From: Synechococcus sp. UW69
GTDB taxonomy: Bacteria; Cyanobacteriota; Cyanobacteriia; PCC-6307; Cyanobiaceae
Direction of reading: 5' to 3'
Assembly (NCBI RefSeq): GCF_900474185.1
Contig: NZ_UCNW01000002.1
Coordinates: 62,001-126,000 of the forward strand
DNA: 64,000 nucleotides
The notes beneath the pieces were generated by a model, which was given only the letters and a program-made list of their open reading frames with translations, did not search any database and was not told the origin of the DNA. The translations under genes were made by a program, and so were the position numbers. The first letter of the stretch is position 1, and every line of letters starts with the position of its first letter. Below, piece by piece: positions 14,863 to 23,574 of this stretch.

Positions 14863-15285
14863 TCAATTCTGTTGGAGTGGTTTCAGACCACTCCAGCGTT
14901 CGAGGGTGTTGATCGACTGAACACCCTCGAGCCGCGCTGATCCAGGTCGTGTCCAGGTAGGTATCGATTGAATTCCGGCATCCCGGCATTGGCTCACCTG
15001 CTTTGGATACTTGTCGGGCAGACCGCACTCCACGTAATTCAGTCTTCCTCCGGCATGTTTGCCGAAGAGTTTCATCTGCTCCTTGCAGGCTGGGCACCAA
15101 TGCGCCCCAAAAAACTTGGCGCCAACCGTATTGAGTTGGTCGGCCAATTCAATTGTTTGTGGTGTGGATTCCGTAGCGGGTTGAGGGATTGGTTGATTCC
15201 AGGGTTGTGCAGCCACCTTCAGGCTCGAACCCCCCGCGACGAGAGCCAGACCGGCCAAGACGTCGATGCCCCATACACGGCTCAC
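14863..15285 (-). CDS. Secreted thioredoxin-like protein (VKOR-associated type)
   Basis: 140 residues from a GTG at 15285. A signal peptide or anchor (VLAGLALVAGGSSLKVAA) is followed by a thioredoxin-like domain with FFGAHWCPACKEQMKLFGK, a CPAC redox pair, and a cis-Pro region QSIPTW. A further Cys pair (VECGLP and SQCRDAG) matches the thioredoxin domain fused to cyanobacterial vitamin K epoxide reductase. Here the domain stands alone. It probably acts in disulfide exchange in the periplasm or thylakoid lumen; the partner is not visible in this window. Confidence 0.85.
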   Translation of the reverse strand: MSRVWGIDVLAGLALVAGGSSLKVAAQPWNQPIPQPATESTPQTIELADQLNTVGAKFFGAHWCPACKEQMKLFGKHAGGRLNYVECGLPDKYPKQVSQCRDAGIQSIPTWTRPGSARLEGVQSINTLERWSGLKPLQQN

Positions 15286-15323
15286 AGGACGCTCCTCAAC
15301 ACAATGTTTTAGGGCTCGAAAAT

Positions 15324-15629
15324 CTATTCCAATCCCATGGATTGGACGTCGCAGGCTGTGTCAACCTCTCGGGCAAGCTGCTTGAGATCACCGTCGATGT
15401 AGGTGACTCCAGTCCGTGGTCCGCCAGATCGGAGTTTCAACTGCTTGCCGGTGGCGATGGAGTAGGTCGCCTTGAGTTGATCCATATTTTTTGTGCCTCG
15501 TGCCCATTCCTCACAGAGGAACGCCTTCCTCTCTTGCTTGCTCATGGTTGAGCAGGCTGCGAGGAGCACCGCCGTGCCCAGTGCACACCATTGCTGAAAA
15601 CCTTTGATGGTCGCCTGATCCGGTTTCAC
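15324..15629 (-). CDS. Putative lipoprotein
   Basis: 101 residues from a GTG at 15629 that overlaps the nadA stop (GTGA). A basic start, hydrophobic stretch and lipobox LLAAC (Cys near residue 26) indicate membrane anchoring by lipid. The exported part has three further Cys and a strand-rich [19 protein letters not shown]. No family recognised. Although it overlaps nadA, a shared function is not implied. Confidence 0.65.
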   Translation of the reverse strand: MKPDQATIKGFQQWCALGTAVLLAACSTMSKQERKAFLCEEWARGTKNMDQLKATYSIATGKQLKLRSGGPRTGVTYIDGDLKQLAREVDTACDVQSMGLE

Positions 15630-16558
15630 CGGCTCATCTCAAGCATGCGCTGCATGGGTTTCAGGGCCTTCAGGCGCAAGGTTTCATCCATGTCGATTGC
15701 AGGCGTGAGGGTTTCCAGGCAGGCCTTCAGTTTTTCAAGGGTGTTGAGCCGCATGTAAGGGCAGGCATTGCAGCTGCAGCCATCCAGCCCAGGGACGTCG
15801 AGCAGCGTCTTCTCGGGCACCCGTTGCTGCATCTGATGCAGGATCCCCGGTTCCGTCAGAACGATGAAACTGTCTGAGGCACTTTGTTCTGTGTAGTTCA
15901 AGAGTTTGCTGGTGGAACCAATGAAGTCCGCCAGGTCCAGCAGGTTCTGCTGGCATTCAGGGTGGGCAATAACTTCCGCCGAGGGATGTTCGTGCTTGAG
16001 CGCAAGCACGGCTTCTTCGCTGAATGTTTCGTGGACGATGCAGCGTCCAGGCCAGAGGGTCAGCTCGCGACCGCTCTGTTGCTGCACCCAGCGCCCCAGG
16101 TTTTGATCTGGTGCGAACAGAACCGACTGATCCCGTGGCAGTTGATTGACCAGATCGACGGCATTGCTGCTGGTGCAGATCAGATCGCTCTGCGCTTTCA
16201 CTGCTGCCGTGCAGTTGATGTAACTCACCACGAAGTGATCGGGGTGATTCGAACGAAACCGGGCGAAGTCGTCTGCTGGGCAGTCATCTGCCAGGGAGCA
16301 ACCAGCATCCAAATCCGGCAGAACCACCGTTTTTTCTGGGCTGAGAATCTTGGCGGTCTCTGCCATGAAATGCACACCGCAGAACACGATTACATCTGCA
16401 TCGGTGCTGGCAGCTTGTCGTGATAGTTCCAGTGAGTCGCCAACGAAATCGGCGATGTCTTGAATCTCCGGTTCCTGGTAGTAATGCGCCAGGATCACGG
16501 CATTGCGGTCTTCGCGAAGCCGGTTGATCGCCGCAACAAGGGCGGTGTCAGCGCTCAT
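15626..16558 (-). CDS. nadA: Quinolinate synthase A
   Basis: 310 residues from the ATG at 16558 ([17 protein letters not shown]); the frame is open to 16597 but the shorter start leaves a gap to the divergent gene. NadA condenses iminoaspartate with dihydroxyacetone phosphate to quinolinate in de novo NAD synthesis and carries a 4Fe-4S cluster. Visible signatures: [20 protein letters not shown] near the start, [44 protein letters not shown] and [18 protein letters not shown]. The three cluster Cys are in CGVHFM, HPEC-adjacent and CNAC contexts. The overlapping lipoprotein gene follows. Confidence 0.95.
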   Translation of the reverse strand: MSADTALVAAINRLREDRNAVILAHYYQEPEIQDIADFVGDSLELSRQAASTDADVIVFCGVHFMAETAKILSPEKTVVLPDLDAGCSLADDCPADDFARFRSNHPDHFVVSYINCTAAVKAQSDLICTSSNAVDLVNQLPRDQSVLFAPDQNLGRWVQQQSGRELTLWPGRCIVHETFSEEAVLALKHEHPSAEVIAHPECQQNLLDLADFIGSTSKLLNYTEQSASDSFIVLTEPGILHQMQQRVPEKTLLDVPGLDGCSCNACPYMRLNTLEKLKACLETLTPAIDMDETLRLKALKPMQRMLEMSR

Positions 16559-16602
16559 CAGGACCGGTTCGGGGCAGGATGAACACAGCCTAGGCATCCG
16601 CT

Positions 16603-17460
16603 CTGACGCACCTGCGACTTGCCATTGCTGGTGATCTGCATGGCGCCTGGGGCGATGCGGATGAGCAGCTTCTGCAGATCCTCAAGCCCGATGCTGTTCT
16701 CTTCGTTGGTGATCTCTCCGATGGCGACCTGCGTCTGACGCGCAGGATCACGCGTCTTCCGTTTCCCGTGGCCGTGATCCTGGGGAATCACGATCGTGGG
16801 CGGGATCGCAGTGGCGGCATCCTTGAGCAGCAACTGGCTGTACTCGGTGATCTTCACTGTGCTTGGCGGGCCATCCAATGGCCGGAGCTCCCCTTGACGA
16901 TTGTCGGTGCACGTCCCTGTAGTGCTGGAGGTGGTTTTCATCTCTCAAATGCCGTGGAGGCGGTGTACGGACCGGTGTCGCTTGAGGCGTCCGCCGATCG
17001 GATCGTTCAGGCCGCGGCAGGTGTCCCCGCCGATCAGCCCTTGATCGTGATGGCCCATTGCGGTCCCACGGGGCTGGGCTCGGATGCAGCCAGTCCGTGT
17101 GGTCGGGATTGGAAAACGCCAGCTCTTGACTGGGGTGATCAGGATCTTGCCCTCGCCTTGGATCGCATGGCGCGGAATCGACCTGCAGATCTGGTGATTT
17201 TCGGCCACATGCACCATGCCCTCAAACGGGGCTCCGGGCTCCGGCAGAACCTGCTGCGCCACCGCCACGGAACGGCACTGATCAATGCTGCCTGCGTGCC
17301 GCGCTCCGGGCTTGATGGGAATGATCGGCCGCTTATGCATCTTTCCTGGGCTGAATTCCAGGGCTCCCAACTGACTCAGCTGGCCCATCGTTGGTACACC
17401 TCAGACGCTGAGTTGATCCATCAGGAGCAGTTGCCGATGGATGCTCCCTCGTCGTGCTGA
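16603..17460 (+). CDS. Metallophosphoesterase (TIGR04168-like), unusual start
   Basis: The reading frame clearly codes from about 16603: GDLHGAW (residues 10-16), VGDLSDGD (35-42) and GNHD (61-64) are the first metal-binding motifs, followed by MAHCGPTG and FGHMHHAL. This is a calcineurin-type metallophosphoesterase of the cyanobacterial TIGR04168 kind; the substrate is unknown. There is no ATG, GTG or TTG before the motifs: the frame has CTG at 16603 (CTG-ACG-CAC) after a TAG at 16591. An in-frame ATG at 16579 is followed four codons later by that TAG. A later GTG at 16768 would remove the first two metal motifs. Either CTG is used, or the gene carries a nonsense mutation or sequence error. 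Confidence 0.8.
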   Translation: MTHLRLAIAGDLHGAWGDADEQLLQILKPDAVLFVGDLSDGDLRLTRRITRLPFPVAVILGNHDRGRDRSGGILEQQLAVLGDLHCAWRAIQWPELPLTIVGARPCSAGGGFHLSNAVEAVYGPVSLEASADRIVQAAAGVPADQPLIVMAHCGPTGLGSDAASPCGRDWKTPALDWGDQDLALALDRMARNRPADLVIFGHMHHALKRGSGLRQNLLRHRHGTALINAACVPRSGLDGNDRPLMHLSWAEFQGSQLTQLAHRWYTSDAELIHQEQLPMDAPSSC

Positions 17461-18551
17461 TCTACACCTGCAGCAGCAGCCATGGCTTTGGCCACGCGGC
17501 TCGGGATGCGGCAGTGCTGCAGGCGCTTCGACGCCTGCGGCCCGAGTGGACTCTGGTCATCAGTTCGGGTCTCCCCCCCCCTGTGCTGAAGCGTCTGCTG
17601 GGGGATTCGTCCATTCAGCAACGTTCCTGTCAGTGGGATGTGGGCATGGTGCAAGCGGATGCTCTCGGTGTGAATCATGCGGCCACGCTCACCGCCTTGG
17701 ATCTGCTCGAGCAAAGGTTGCCGGCCTTGATTGAGGCCGAAGCCGGCTGGTTGGCGGCACAGGAGCAGCCAGTGCTCATCTTCGGCGACATTCCCCCGGC
17801 CGCCGCCGCCTTGGCGCAGCGGCTGAGGGCACCCCTTGTCTGGATGAGCAATTTTGGATGGGATGACATCTATGCACCCTTGGGACCTGCGTTTCAACGG
17901 GCTGCTGAGGATGCAGCTGAGGCCTATCGCTGCGGTGATCTGCTGCTTCGTTGTCCGTTTGATCTACCCATGAACTGGGGCTTACCCGACAGCAGACTCG
18001 GGTTGGTGTGTGCCGCGCCGCGGCCCATTCCGGCGGATCTGGAGGCTTGCTTGGATGCCCTCCACGTTCCAGTGGTTCTTGTTGGGTTCGGTGGCATCGG
18101 TCTGTCCCTTCGCAGTGATCTGTTTCAGCTTTGGCCCAACCACCATTTCCTCATTCCGGCCTCAGCCACGGCCTCGCAACAGCCTGAGCTGGCTGAACTC
18201 CCCAATCTCACAGTTCTGCCGGAGGGTGTGCGTCCTGTCGATGTGCTCGGCCGCTGTGCCCGTTCTCTGGGGAAGCCGGGATTTAGCAGCTTTTGTGAGG
18301 CGATGGCCCAGGGTGTTGGGCTTCACGTGGTTGCGCGCAGCGGATTTGCTGAAGCGTCTGTGCTGATGGATGGCCTGCAACGGCACGGTCAGCACCGATT
18401 CCTCAGCCGGCTGGAGCTGGACGCAGGGGCATGGCAGTTGGACCAGCCTTTGTTGGCGCCCACGGAGGCACCTCTTTCTGCATTAGGGGCTCATGAAGCC
18501 GCTTTGGCACTGGTGAGCTGGGTTGAAAGCATTTTTAATTTTCAGCGTTAA
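17454..18551 (+). CDS. GT-B glycosyltransferase-like protein
   Basis: 365 residues from a GTG at 17454 that overlaps the phosphoesterase stop by seven bases. The N-terminal Rossmann half has YTCSSSHGFGHAARDAAVLQ, like the acceptor-side loop of GT28/MurG-type enzymes and of L-arabinokinase N-terminal domains. The C-terminal half has VVLVGFGGIGL and the donor-site pattern GKPGFSSFCEAMAQGVGLH. The product is unknown. The overlap with the phosphoesterase gene suggests that the two work together, perhaps making and trimming a glycosylated or phosphorylated compound. Confidence 0.75.
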   Translation: MLIYTCSSSHGFGHAARDAAVLQALRRLRPEWTLVISSGLPPPVLKRLLGDSSIQQRSCQWDVGMVQADALGVNHAATLTALDLLEQRLPALIEAEAGWLAAQEQPVLIFGDIPPAAAALAQRLRAPLVWMSNFGWDDIYAPLGPAFQRAAEDAAEAYRCGDLLLRCPFDLPMNWGLPDSRLGLVCAAPRPIPADLEACLDALHVPVVLVGFGGIGLSLRSDLFQLWPNHHFLIPASATASQQPELAELPNLTVLPEGVRPVDVLGRCARSLGKPGFSSFCEAMAQGVGLHVVARSGFAEASVLMDGLQRHGQHRFLSRLELDAGAWQLDQPLLAPTEAPLSALGAHEAALALVSWVESIFNFQR

Positions 18552-18745
18552 AACAATCTTTGGCGCGCCAATTCGCGCCCACGCTGATGACTTGTCCAAT
18601 TGTTTGACTGGCATATATACCTATTGCTTTGAACCTTTGGTTCGACAAAGTCACCGCGAGTGGAAATTTTTTCCGCCTGAGCACCTCATCCGCTTCTGAT
18701 GTGCTTCTCGTCCTCTTTTGAGGGCATGCTCTTTGAACGCTTTTT

Positions 18746-19462
18746 ATGGCTATCTCTGCATTCATCGGTCGTCAGACGCTTTCAGCGGCCGTGATCGTCG
18801 GAGTTCTGCCTGCCGTTTGTTCCGTTCTGCCCGCTCAAGCCAGCTTGCTGCCCCCTGCCTCGCGGGCGCAGTTGGTTCACACCCCCGAAGTCCAGCCCAG
18901 CCTGGCAATTCCCTACGTGATTACGCCCGAACGTCGGGCAATGCTCAACACGATTCGCTTCGCTGAAGGCACCTGGAAAGGTGGTCTGGATGTTGGCTAT
19001 CGGGTGATGTTCGGTGGTGGCTTGATGCCCTCTCTCGACCGTCATCCCAATCGCGTGATCTACAGCTCCCGCTACGCCAGTGCGGCTGCCGGGGCCTACC
19101 AGTTCATGCCGTTCACCTGGAATCTGGTCCAACGCAGCATCGGTGTACGGGGGTTTGGTCCTGAGGCACAAGATCAGGGAGCTTTGTTTTTGATTCAGCG
19201 CCGTAAAGCCCTTGTTCTGACCGACAGCGGCGTCCTCAGCCCAATCCTCGCTGCCAAGCTGGCTCCTGAATGGGCGTCATTTCCCACCCTTGCTGGTCGG
19301 AGCTACTACGGCCAGCCCGTCAAAAAATATGCGCGGCTGCGCTCGTTTTACGACGTGAATCTTGCTGAGCTCCGACGCCTCCGCGATCTGAAGCGTCAGG
19401 CCCTCGTTGCCCCTCCTTCGATCTGCACCGGGTCGCGCATCGCTTGCGCAACCCAGCTCTGA
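18746..19462 (+). CDS. Secreted lysozyme-like muramidase (GH104/endolysin type)
   Basis: 238 residues. A signal peptide (AAVIVGVLPAVCSVLPAQA) precedes a domain like the lambda endolysin family: catalytic Glu74 in TIRFAEGTWKGG, then GYRVMFGGGLM, DRHPNRVI, SAAAGAYQFMPFTWN and EAQDQGALFLI. It should cut peptidoglycan between N-acetylmuramic acid and N-acetylglucosamine in the periplasm. No holin or phage gene is near, and base composition is like its neighbours, so it looks like a resident wall-remodelling enzyme. The 194 bases upstream hold a TTGGCGCGCCAA palindrome near 18560 but no gene. Confidence 0.85.
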   Translation: MAISAFIGRQTLSAAVIVGVLPAVCSVLPAQASLLPPASRAQLVHTPEVQPSLAIPYVITPERRAMLNTIRFAEGTWKGGLDVGYRVMFGGGLMPSLDRHPNRVIYSSRYASAAAGAYQFMPFTWNLVQRSIGVRGFGPEAQDQGALFLIQRRKALVLTDSGVLSPILAAKLAPEWASFPTLAGRSYYGQPVKKYARLRSFYDVNLAELRRLRDLKRQALVAPPSICTGSRIACATQL

Positions 19463-19478
19463 GGGGCATTAATTCTCT

Positions 19479-20288
19479 TCAACCTTCTGTGTCGCTCTGT
19501 AGGCGACGCCCCACTGTCACCTGGGCGATCAGATAGGCAGCAATGCCGCCACCGAGGAAGCCAACGGTGTTTCTCAGAATGGGCAAATATTCAGATGTTC
19601 TGGTGATGACGGGCGCGATTCCGAAGACGCCAAACAACATCACCCAAAGTGGTGACAGCAAAAGCATCCAGCCCCAGGCAATCGTTTCATCGTCCTTGCG
19701 GGGGTAGGCCGCAAAGCCTGCAATTAAGCCTCCAAAAACCGATGTGGTTAGCGTCCACAGCCACTGTTCTTGCGGAAGTCCTGGCACGACCTGACAGCCG
19801 CCCCGGTCAAGACAGATCTCCACAGCATTGAGCGCGTCGAGCACAGCTCCGTCTTCACCGTGCTCCTTTACGTAGTACTGGTTGCCGTAACGGGTCTGCA
19901 GTTCGACCCAGTAGGTGCGCGGCATCATCGCGAAGTAGGCATCGCCGACGTTGAAGTTCAGCAGATTCCCCCCCCGTGGGTCTGCCACCAGCAGCAGGCT
20001 GCTTTCATCCAGCCCCCAGAACTCGCGAATGGCTAGTCCTGGCGTGCGTTCGTACTGCGTCAACACTCGCATTTTCCAGCCAGTTCGCTCTTCCACATCA
20101 CCAAGGGATGCCTCCAACTGGGCCCTTTGGGTATCACTGAAAACCTTGGCGAGGTCGATCACCGGGGTGGGGTGATCTGGCAGCAGCTCGGGGTTGTCGT
20201 AGGCATCAGCGGGAGTCACCAGAACACCCAGGCTGACCAGAGCCACCACGACGAAGCTCCACAGATGTTGGATGCGATGTGTTCCCAT
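19479..20288 (-). CDS. TPM-domain membrane protein
   Basis: 269 residues from the ATG at 20288 (MGTHRIQHLWSFVVVALVSL); the frame is open upstream but only through non-coding sequence. The signal peptide ends at TPADA-YDN. The lumenal/periplasmic domain has PVIDLAKVFSDTQRAQLE and GWKMRVLTQYERTPG, the TPM (TLP18.3/Psb32/MOLO1) family pattern. Two or more hydrophobic helices follow (FGGLIAGFAAY, WMLLLSPLWVMLFGVFGIAP, FLGGGIAAYLIAQV). Relatives in plants and cyanobacteria (TLP18.3, Psb32) help repair photosystem II; a similar role here is inference. Confidence 0.85.
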   Translation of the reverse strand: MGTHRIQHLWSFVVVALVSLGVLVTPADAYDNPELLPDHPTPVIDLAKVFSDTQRAQLEASLGDVEERTGWKMRVLTQYERTPGLAIREFWGLDESSLLLVADPRGGNLLNFNVGDAYFAMMPRTYWVELQTRYGNQYYVKEHGEDGAVLDALNAVEICLDRGGCQVVPGLPQEQWLWTLTTSVFGGLIAGFAAYPRKDDETIAWGWMLLLSPLWVMLFGVFGIAPVITRTSEYLPILRNTVGFLGGGIAAYLIAQVTVGRRLQSDTEG

Positions 20289-20319
20289 GGAACTGCTGCA
20301 GTGACCGGCATTCTCTCCA

Positions 20320-21519
20320 ATGAAACCGATGGCTGCGGCCTGTCCCGACTGGTTGGCAACGCATCTGCAACAGGCGGGGGGTGCCGTTCCGTTTTCCCGG
20401 TTCATGGATCTGGCTCTCAACGAGCAAGAGCATGGCTACTACGGAGCAGGCCGTGCCCGCATCGGAACCCAGGGTGATTTCGTCACGTCTCCATCCCTGG
20501 GCAGCGACTTCGCTGCCCTGCTGGCGCCCCAACTCCTGACCTGGCTCGCTTCGCTGTCCAGAACGGATTCTGATCAGCGCCTTTCGATTGTGGAAATCGG
20601 GCCTGGGGAAGGCCATCTTGCCCATGATCTAATCGCCCAACTTCGCTGTTCCGACTCAGCGCTACTGCCTCATATCGAGATGGTGTTGGTGGAGGTCAAC
20701 CCCGGCATGCGTCAGCGGCAACAGGCTTTGCTGCAGCAGGTGGATGGTTTGTCGGTGCGGTGGTGCTCCCTTGAGCAGCTGCGGAGTGATCCGGTGCGTG
20801 GGGTGGTGATCGCCCATGAGTTGCTGGATGCCCTCCCGGTAGAGCGATTGGTGTGGCTTGATGGATCACTCCAACAGGAGTGGGTTGAACTTGATCAAAC
20901 CCATGGGCTGCGGACGACCCATCGGCCCCTGCCAGTTGCATTGCAGGACGAGATCAAGCGTGTGTGCATCAATCACGGCATCCAGCTGCCTCCCCCCGAT
21001 GCAGAGGAGGGTTGGACCACGGAGTGGAACAGTGCACTGCCCGATTGGTTCGCCACGGTGGGCGCCGCTTTGGATGCAGGAGTACTCCTCGTGATTGATT
21101 ACGCCCTGGAAGCCCATCGCTACTACACGGCTCGGCGCTCGGAGGGCACCCTCATGGCTGTTCGAGCCCAAGCGGCGGGCCTGTCGCCGTTGCATCAGCC
21201 CGGCGAGCAGGACCTGACGGCCCACCTCTGCATCGAGCTGGTTCATGCGGCTGCCGAGTGCAGCGGCTGGGCGGTGGGGGATCAGACCAAGCAGGGGGAG
21301 GCCCTCCTGGCGCTGGGTCTGGCGCAACGACTTCATGCGCTTCAGCAGTTGCCAGGCCAACAGCTGGCGGAAGCCCTGCAGCGCCGGGAAAGCCTGCTGC
21401 GTCTGGTTGACCCCGCAGGCCTGGGTGCGTTCCGCTGGCTCTCTTATCTGCGCGGTGTGCCGGAGGGGGGCTTCAGCTTTGCAGCCGCTTCAAACAGCTC
21501 AGAATCTCCTCGCGACTGA
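20320..21519 (+). CDS. Class I SAM-dependent methyltransferase, MidA/NDUFAF7 family
   Basis: 399 residues from the ATG at 20320. Characteristic features: [18 protein letters not shown] near the N-terminus, [18 protein letters not shown], motif [29 protein letters not shown], and [19 protein letters not shown]. Mitochondrial NDUFAF7/MidA methylates an Arg of a complex I subunit; cyanobacterial members could act on the NDH-1 complex, but that is inference. It ends in a 47-base tail-to-tail overlap with aroB. Confidence 0.88.
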   Translation: MKPMAAACPDWLATHLQQAGGAVPFSRFMDLALNEQEHGYYGAGRARIGTQGDFVTSPSLGSDFAALLAPQLLTWLASLSRTDSDQRLSIVEIGPGEGHLAHDLIAQLRCSDSALLPHIEMVLVEVNPGMRQRQQALLQQVDGLSVRWCSLEQLRSDPVRGVVIAHELLDALPVERLVWLDGSLQQEWVELDQTHGLRTTHRPLPVALQDEIKRVCINHGIQLPPPDAEEGWTTEWNSALPDWFATVGAALDAGVLLVIDYALEAHRYYTARRSEGTLMAVRAQAAGLSPLHQPGEQDLTAHLCIELVHAAAECSGWAVGDQTKQGEALLALGLAQRLHALQQLPGQQLAEALQRRESLLRLVDPAGLGAFRWLSYLRGVPEGGFSFAAASNSSESPRD

Positions 21520-22588
21520 CGTCATCACGGATCTCAACCGATCCGATGCTGGTGGGCAGCACGAAGCGCAATCGACCATCGCGCACCTTTTTGTCGCCCT
21601 GCAAGCTGTTCAGTACGGCTTCTGCGGAGAGATCGGGCCAGGCAGTTGGCAGGCCCGCTCTTTCGATTGCCCGGCGTTGCCGATCCGCGTCTTCGCGACT
21701 CCAGCTATTCCGCAGCACGGCGAGTTCGCCCACCGCCACCATTCCGATGGCGACTGCTTCTCCATGCAGCCAGGTGCCGTAGCCGCACAGTGTTTCAACC
21801 ACGTGGCCGAAGGTATGGCCGTAATTCAGGATTGCTCGCAAACCTCCTTCCCGTTCATCAGCCTCCACCACTCGTGCCTTTGCAGCAGCGGATCGACCCA
21901 GGATTGAGCTCAAGCGCTCGGCTCCAAGCCCCGAGGGCGTGCTCGGGTCATTGCAGGCCTCCAGCTCATCAAACAATTCCGTATCTCCGAGAATTCCGTA
22001 TTTGATCACCTCCGCCATGCCGGCACGGAATTCCCGTTCGGGAAGGGTGTTGAGGGTTGAAGGATCGATCAGCACCAGGCGCGGCTGGTGAAAGGCTCCG
22101 ATCAGGTTCTTGCCGCGGGGATGGTTGACGCCGGTCTTGCCACCGATGGATGCATCCACCATCGCCAGCAGGGTGGTTGGAACCTGCACAACCTGAATGC
22201 CCCGCAGCCAGGTGGCTGCCGCAAAACCGGTCATGTCTCCGACAACGCCGCCGCCGAGGGCCACCATCAGCGAGCTGCGTTCGAGCTTGGCGCCGTAAGC
22301 GGCATCGTGAATTGATGCCACCGTTGCTGGGGTTTTCTGGTGTTCGCCGGCGTCGATCACCAGAAGTTCAGTGCTGAAGCCTGCATCCTTGAGGCTGTTC
22401 AGGCAGCCGTCTCCATAGGGCGTTGCGACATCCGGGTTGCTCACCACCAGCACACGCCGACCGGGTTGGACCCCCGCGTCCAGCATCTGCTGGCCGAGGC
22501 TGGCCAGGCTGCCGGCACCGATCACAACGTCGTAGGGATTGCGCTCCAGCGCAACGCGGATGTGATGCAACGGGGTGATTGTGGTCAT
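21473..22588 (-). CDS. aroB: 3-Dehydroquinate synthase
   Basis: 371 residues from the ATG at 22588 ([20 protein letters not shown]). AroB converts DAHP to 3-dehydroquinate in the shikimate pathway, using NAD and a divalent metal. Signatures: [72 protein letters not shown] and [13 protein letters not shown], with the metal-binding His and Glu in the last two. The last 47 bases overlap the methyltransferase gene on the opposite strand. Confidence 0.96.
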   Translation of the reverse strand: MTTITPLHHIRVALERNPYDVVIGAGSLASLGQQMLDAGVQPGRRVLVVSNPDVATPYGDGCLNSLKDAGFSTELLVIDAGEHQKTPATVASIHDAAYGAKLERSSLMVALGGGVVGDMTGFAAATWLRGIQVVQVPTTLLAMVDASIGGKTGVNHPRGKNLIGAFHQPRLVLIDPSTLNTLPEREFRAGMAEVIKYGILGDTELFDELEACNDPSTPSGLGAERLSSILGRSAAAKARVVEADEREGGLRAILNYGHTFGHVVETLCGYGTWLHGEAVAIGMVAVGELAVLRNSWSREDADRQRRAIERAGLPTAWPDLSAEAVLNSLQGDKKVRDGRLRFVLPTSIGSVEIRDDVSREEILSCLKRLQS

Positions 22589-23522
22589 GAAACCGTTGGA
22601 ACCCACCTACTCTCGCAACAGTGTCGCTGGTTCAGTGCGCGAGAGAGCAGTGCGCAACTCCCTTTCGGCCTGGGCATTTCTCCTGCCGGCGGTGATCCTG
22701 ATCAGCCTGTCGGTGCTGCTGCCGGCGTTGATGGCTCTGGTGATGAGTTTCACCGCCACGGGGCTGGACGTCAGTGAACCGCTGCGATTCGTGGGCCTGG
22801 CCAATCTTCAGCGGTTGGTGTCGGATCCCATGGCGCGTCAGGTGCTGGTCACCACATTTCTGTATCTGATCGGTGTTGTGCCCCCAATCGTTCTGGGGGC
22901 ATTGGCGCTAGCTGTTCTGGTCAACCAGGGTTTGCCAGGACGTTCCTTGCTGCGGGGTGCCTTTTACACCCCCGTGCTGGTGTCAATCGTGGTTGCTGCG
23001 ATTGCCTTTCGCTGGCTTTATGCCGAGAACGGTCTGATCAACGGATGGTTGAGCGTGCTGCTCGGAGATGCCTTTAGCCCGATCGGTTTTCTCACAACCC
23101 CGCAGCTAGCGCTTCCAGCGGTGATGTTGGTGACCCTCTGGAAGGGTCTCGGCTACTACATGGTCATCTTTCTGGCGGGTCTCCAGGGCATCCCCAAGGA
23201 GCTCTACGAGGCAGCTGAGTTGGATGGCAGCGAGGGCTGGAGAAAGCATCTCGACATCACCTTGCCCTTGATGGGCCCCTACGTGACCCTGGTTGCTGTC
23301 GTGTCGTCGATTGCTGCCACGAAGGTTTTTGAGGAGGTGTTTCTGATGACCCAGGGAGGTCCGGCCGATGCCACGCGAACCATCGTGTATTACGTCTACG
23401 ACCAGGCCTTTGCTGAATTGGAGATCAGCTACGCCTGCACCTTGGGCTTGGCCCTGTTCCTAGTGGTCCTTCTATTCACGATGATTCGTCTGGCCTTTGC
23501 CGGCGATCGTCCGTTGATTTGA
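22587..23522 (+). CDS. Sugar ABC transporter permease (MalF-like)
   Basis: 311 residues from the ATG at 22587, which shares two bases with the divergent aroB start. Six hydrophobic helices are visible, e.g. [20 protein letters not shown] and [14 protein letters not shown]. The cytoplasmic EAA loop for contact with the ATPase is [24 protein letters not shown]-like, near residues 215-238. The family imports di- and oligosaccharides or glycerol-phosphates in a MalF-MalG-MalK2 complex. No partner permease, binding protein or ATPase lies next to it, so the rest of the transporter is encoded elsewhere. It is not the ggt system at 43385-47299. Confidence 0.9.
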   Translation: MKPLEPTYSRNSVAGSVRERAVRNSLSAWAFLLPAVILISLSVLLPALMALVMSFTATGLDVSEPLRFVGLANLQRLVSDPMARQVLVTTFLYLIGVVPPIVLGALALAVLVNQGLPGRSLLRGAFYTPVLVSIVVAAIAFRWLYAENGLINGWLSVLLGDAFSPIGFLTTPQLALPAVMLVTLWKGLGYYMVIFLAGLQGIPKELYEAAELDGSEGWRKHLDITLPLMGPYVTLVAVVSSIAATKVFEEVFLMTQGGPADATRTIVYYVYDQAFAELEISYACTLGLALFLVVLLFTMIRLAFAGDRPLI

Positions 23523-23574
23523 CGCTGTCATCGGCCCCGCTAGGTGGCAAGCTGCGGGAGACGGCTCGGACACG

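Noticed and set aside
16589-16598. GCCTAGGC palindrome at the amber codon as a recombination or regulatory site
   Set aside because: Eight bases only, no repeat partner; noted only because it contains the TAG.
18559-18572. TTGGCGCGCCAA palindrome as an operator
   Set aside because: One isolated palindrome containing a common GCGCGC core; no second copy or known regulator site, so not listed as a feature.
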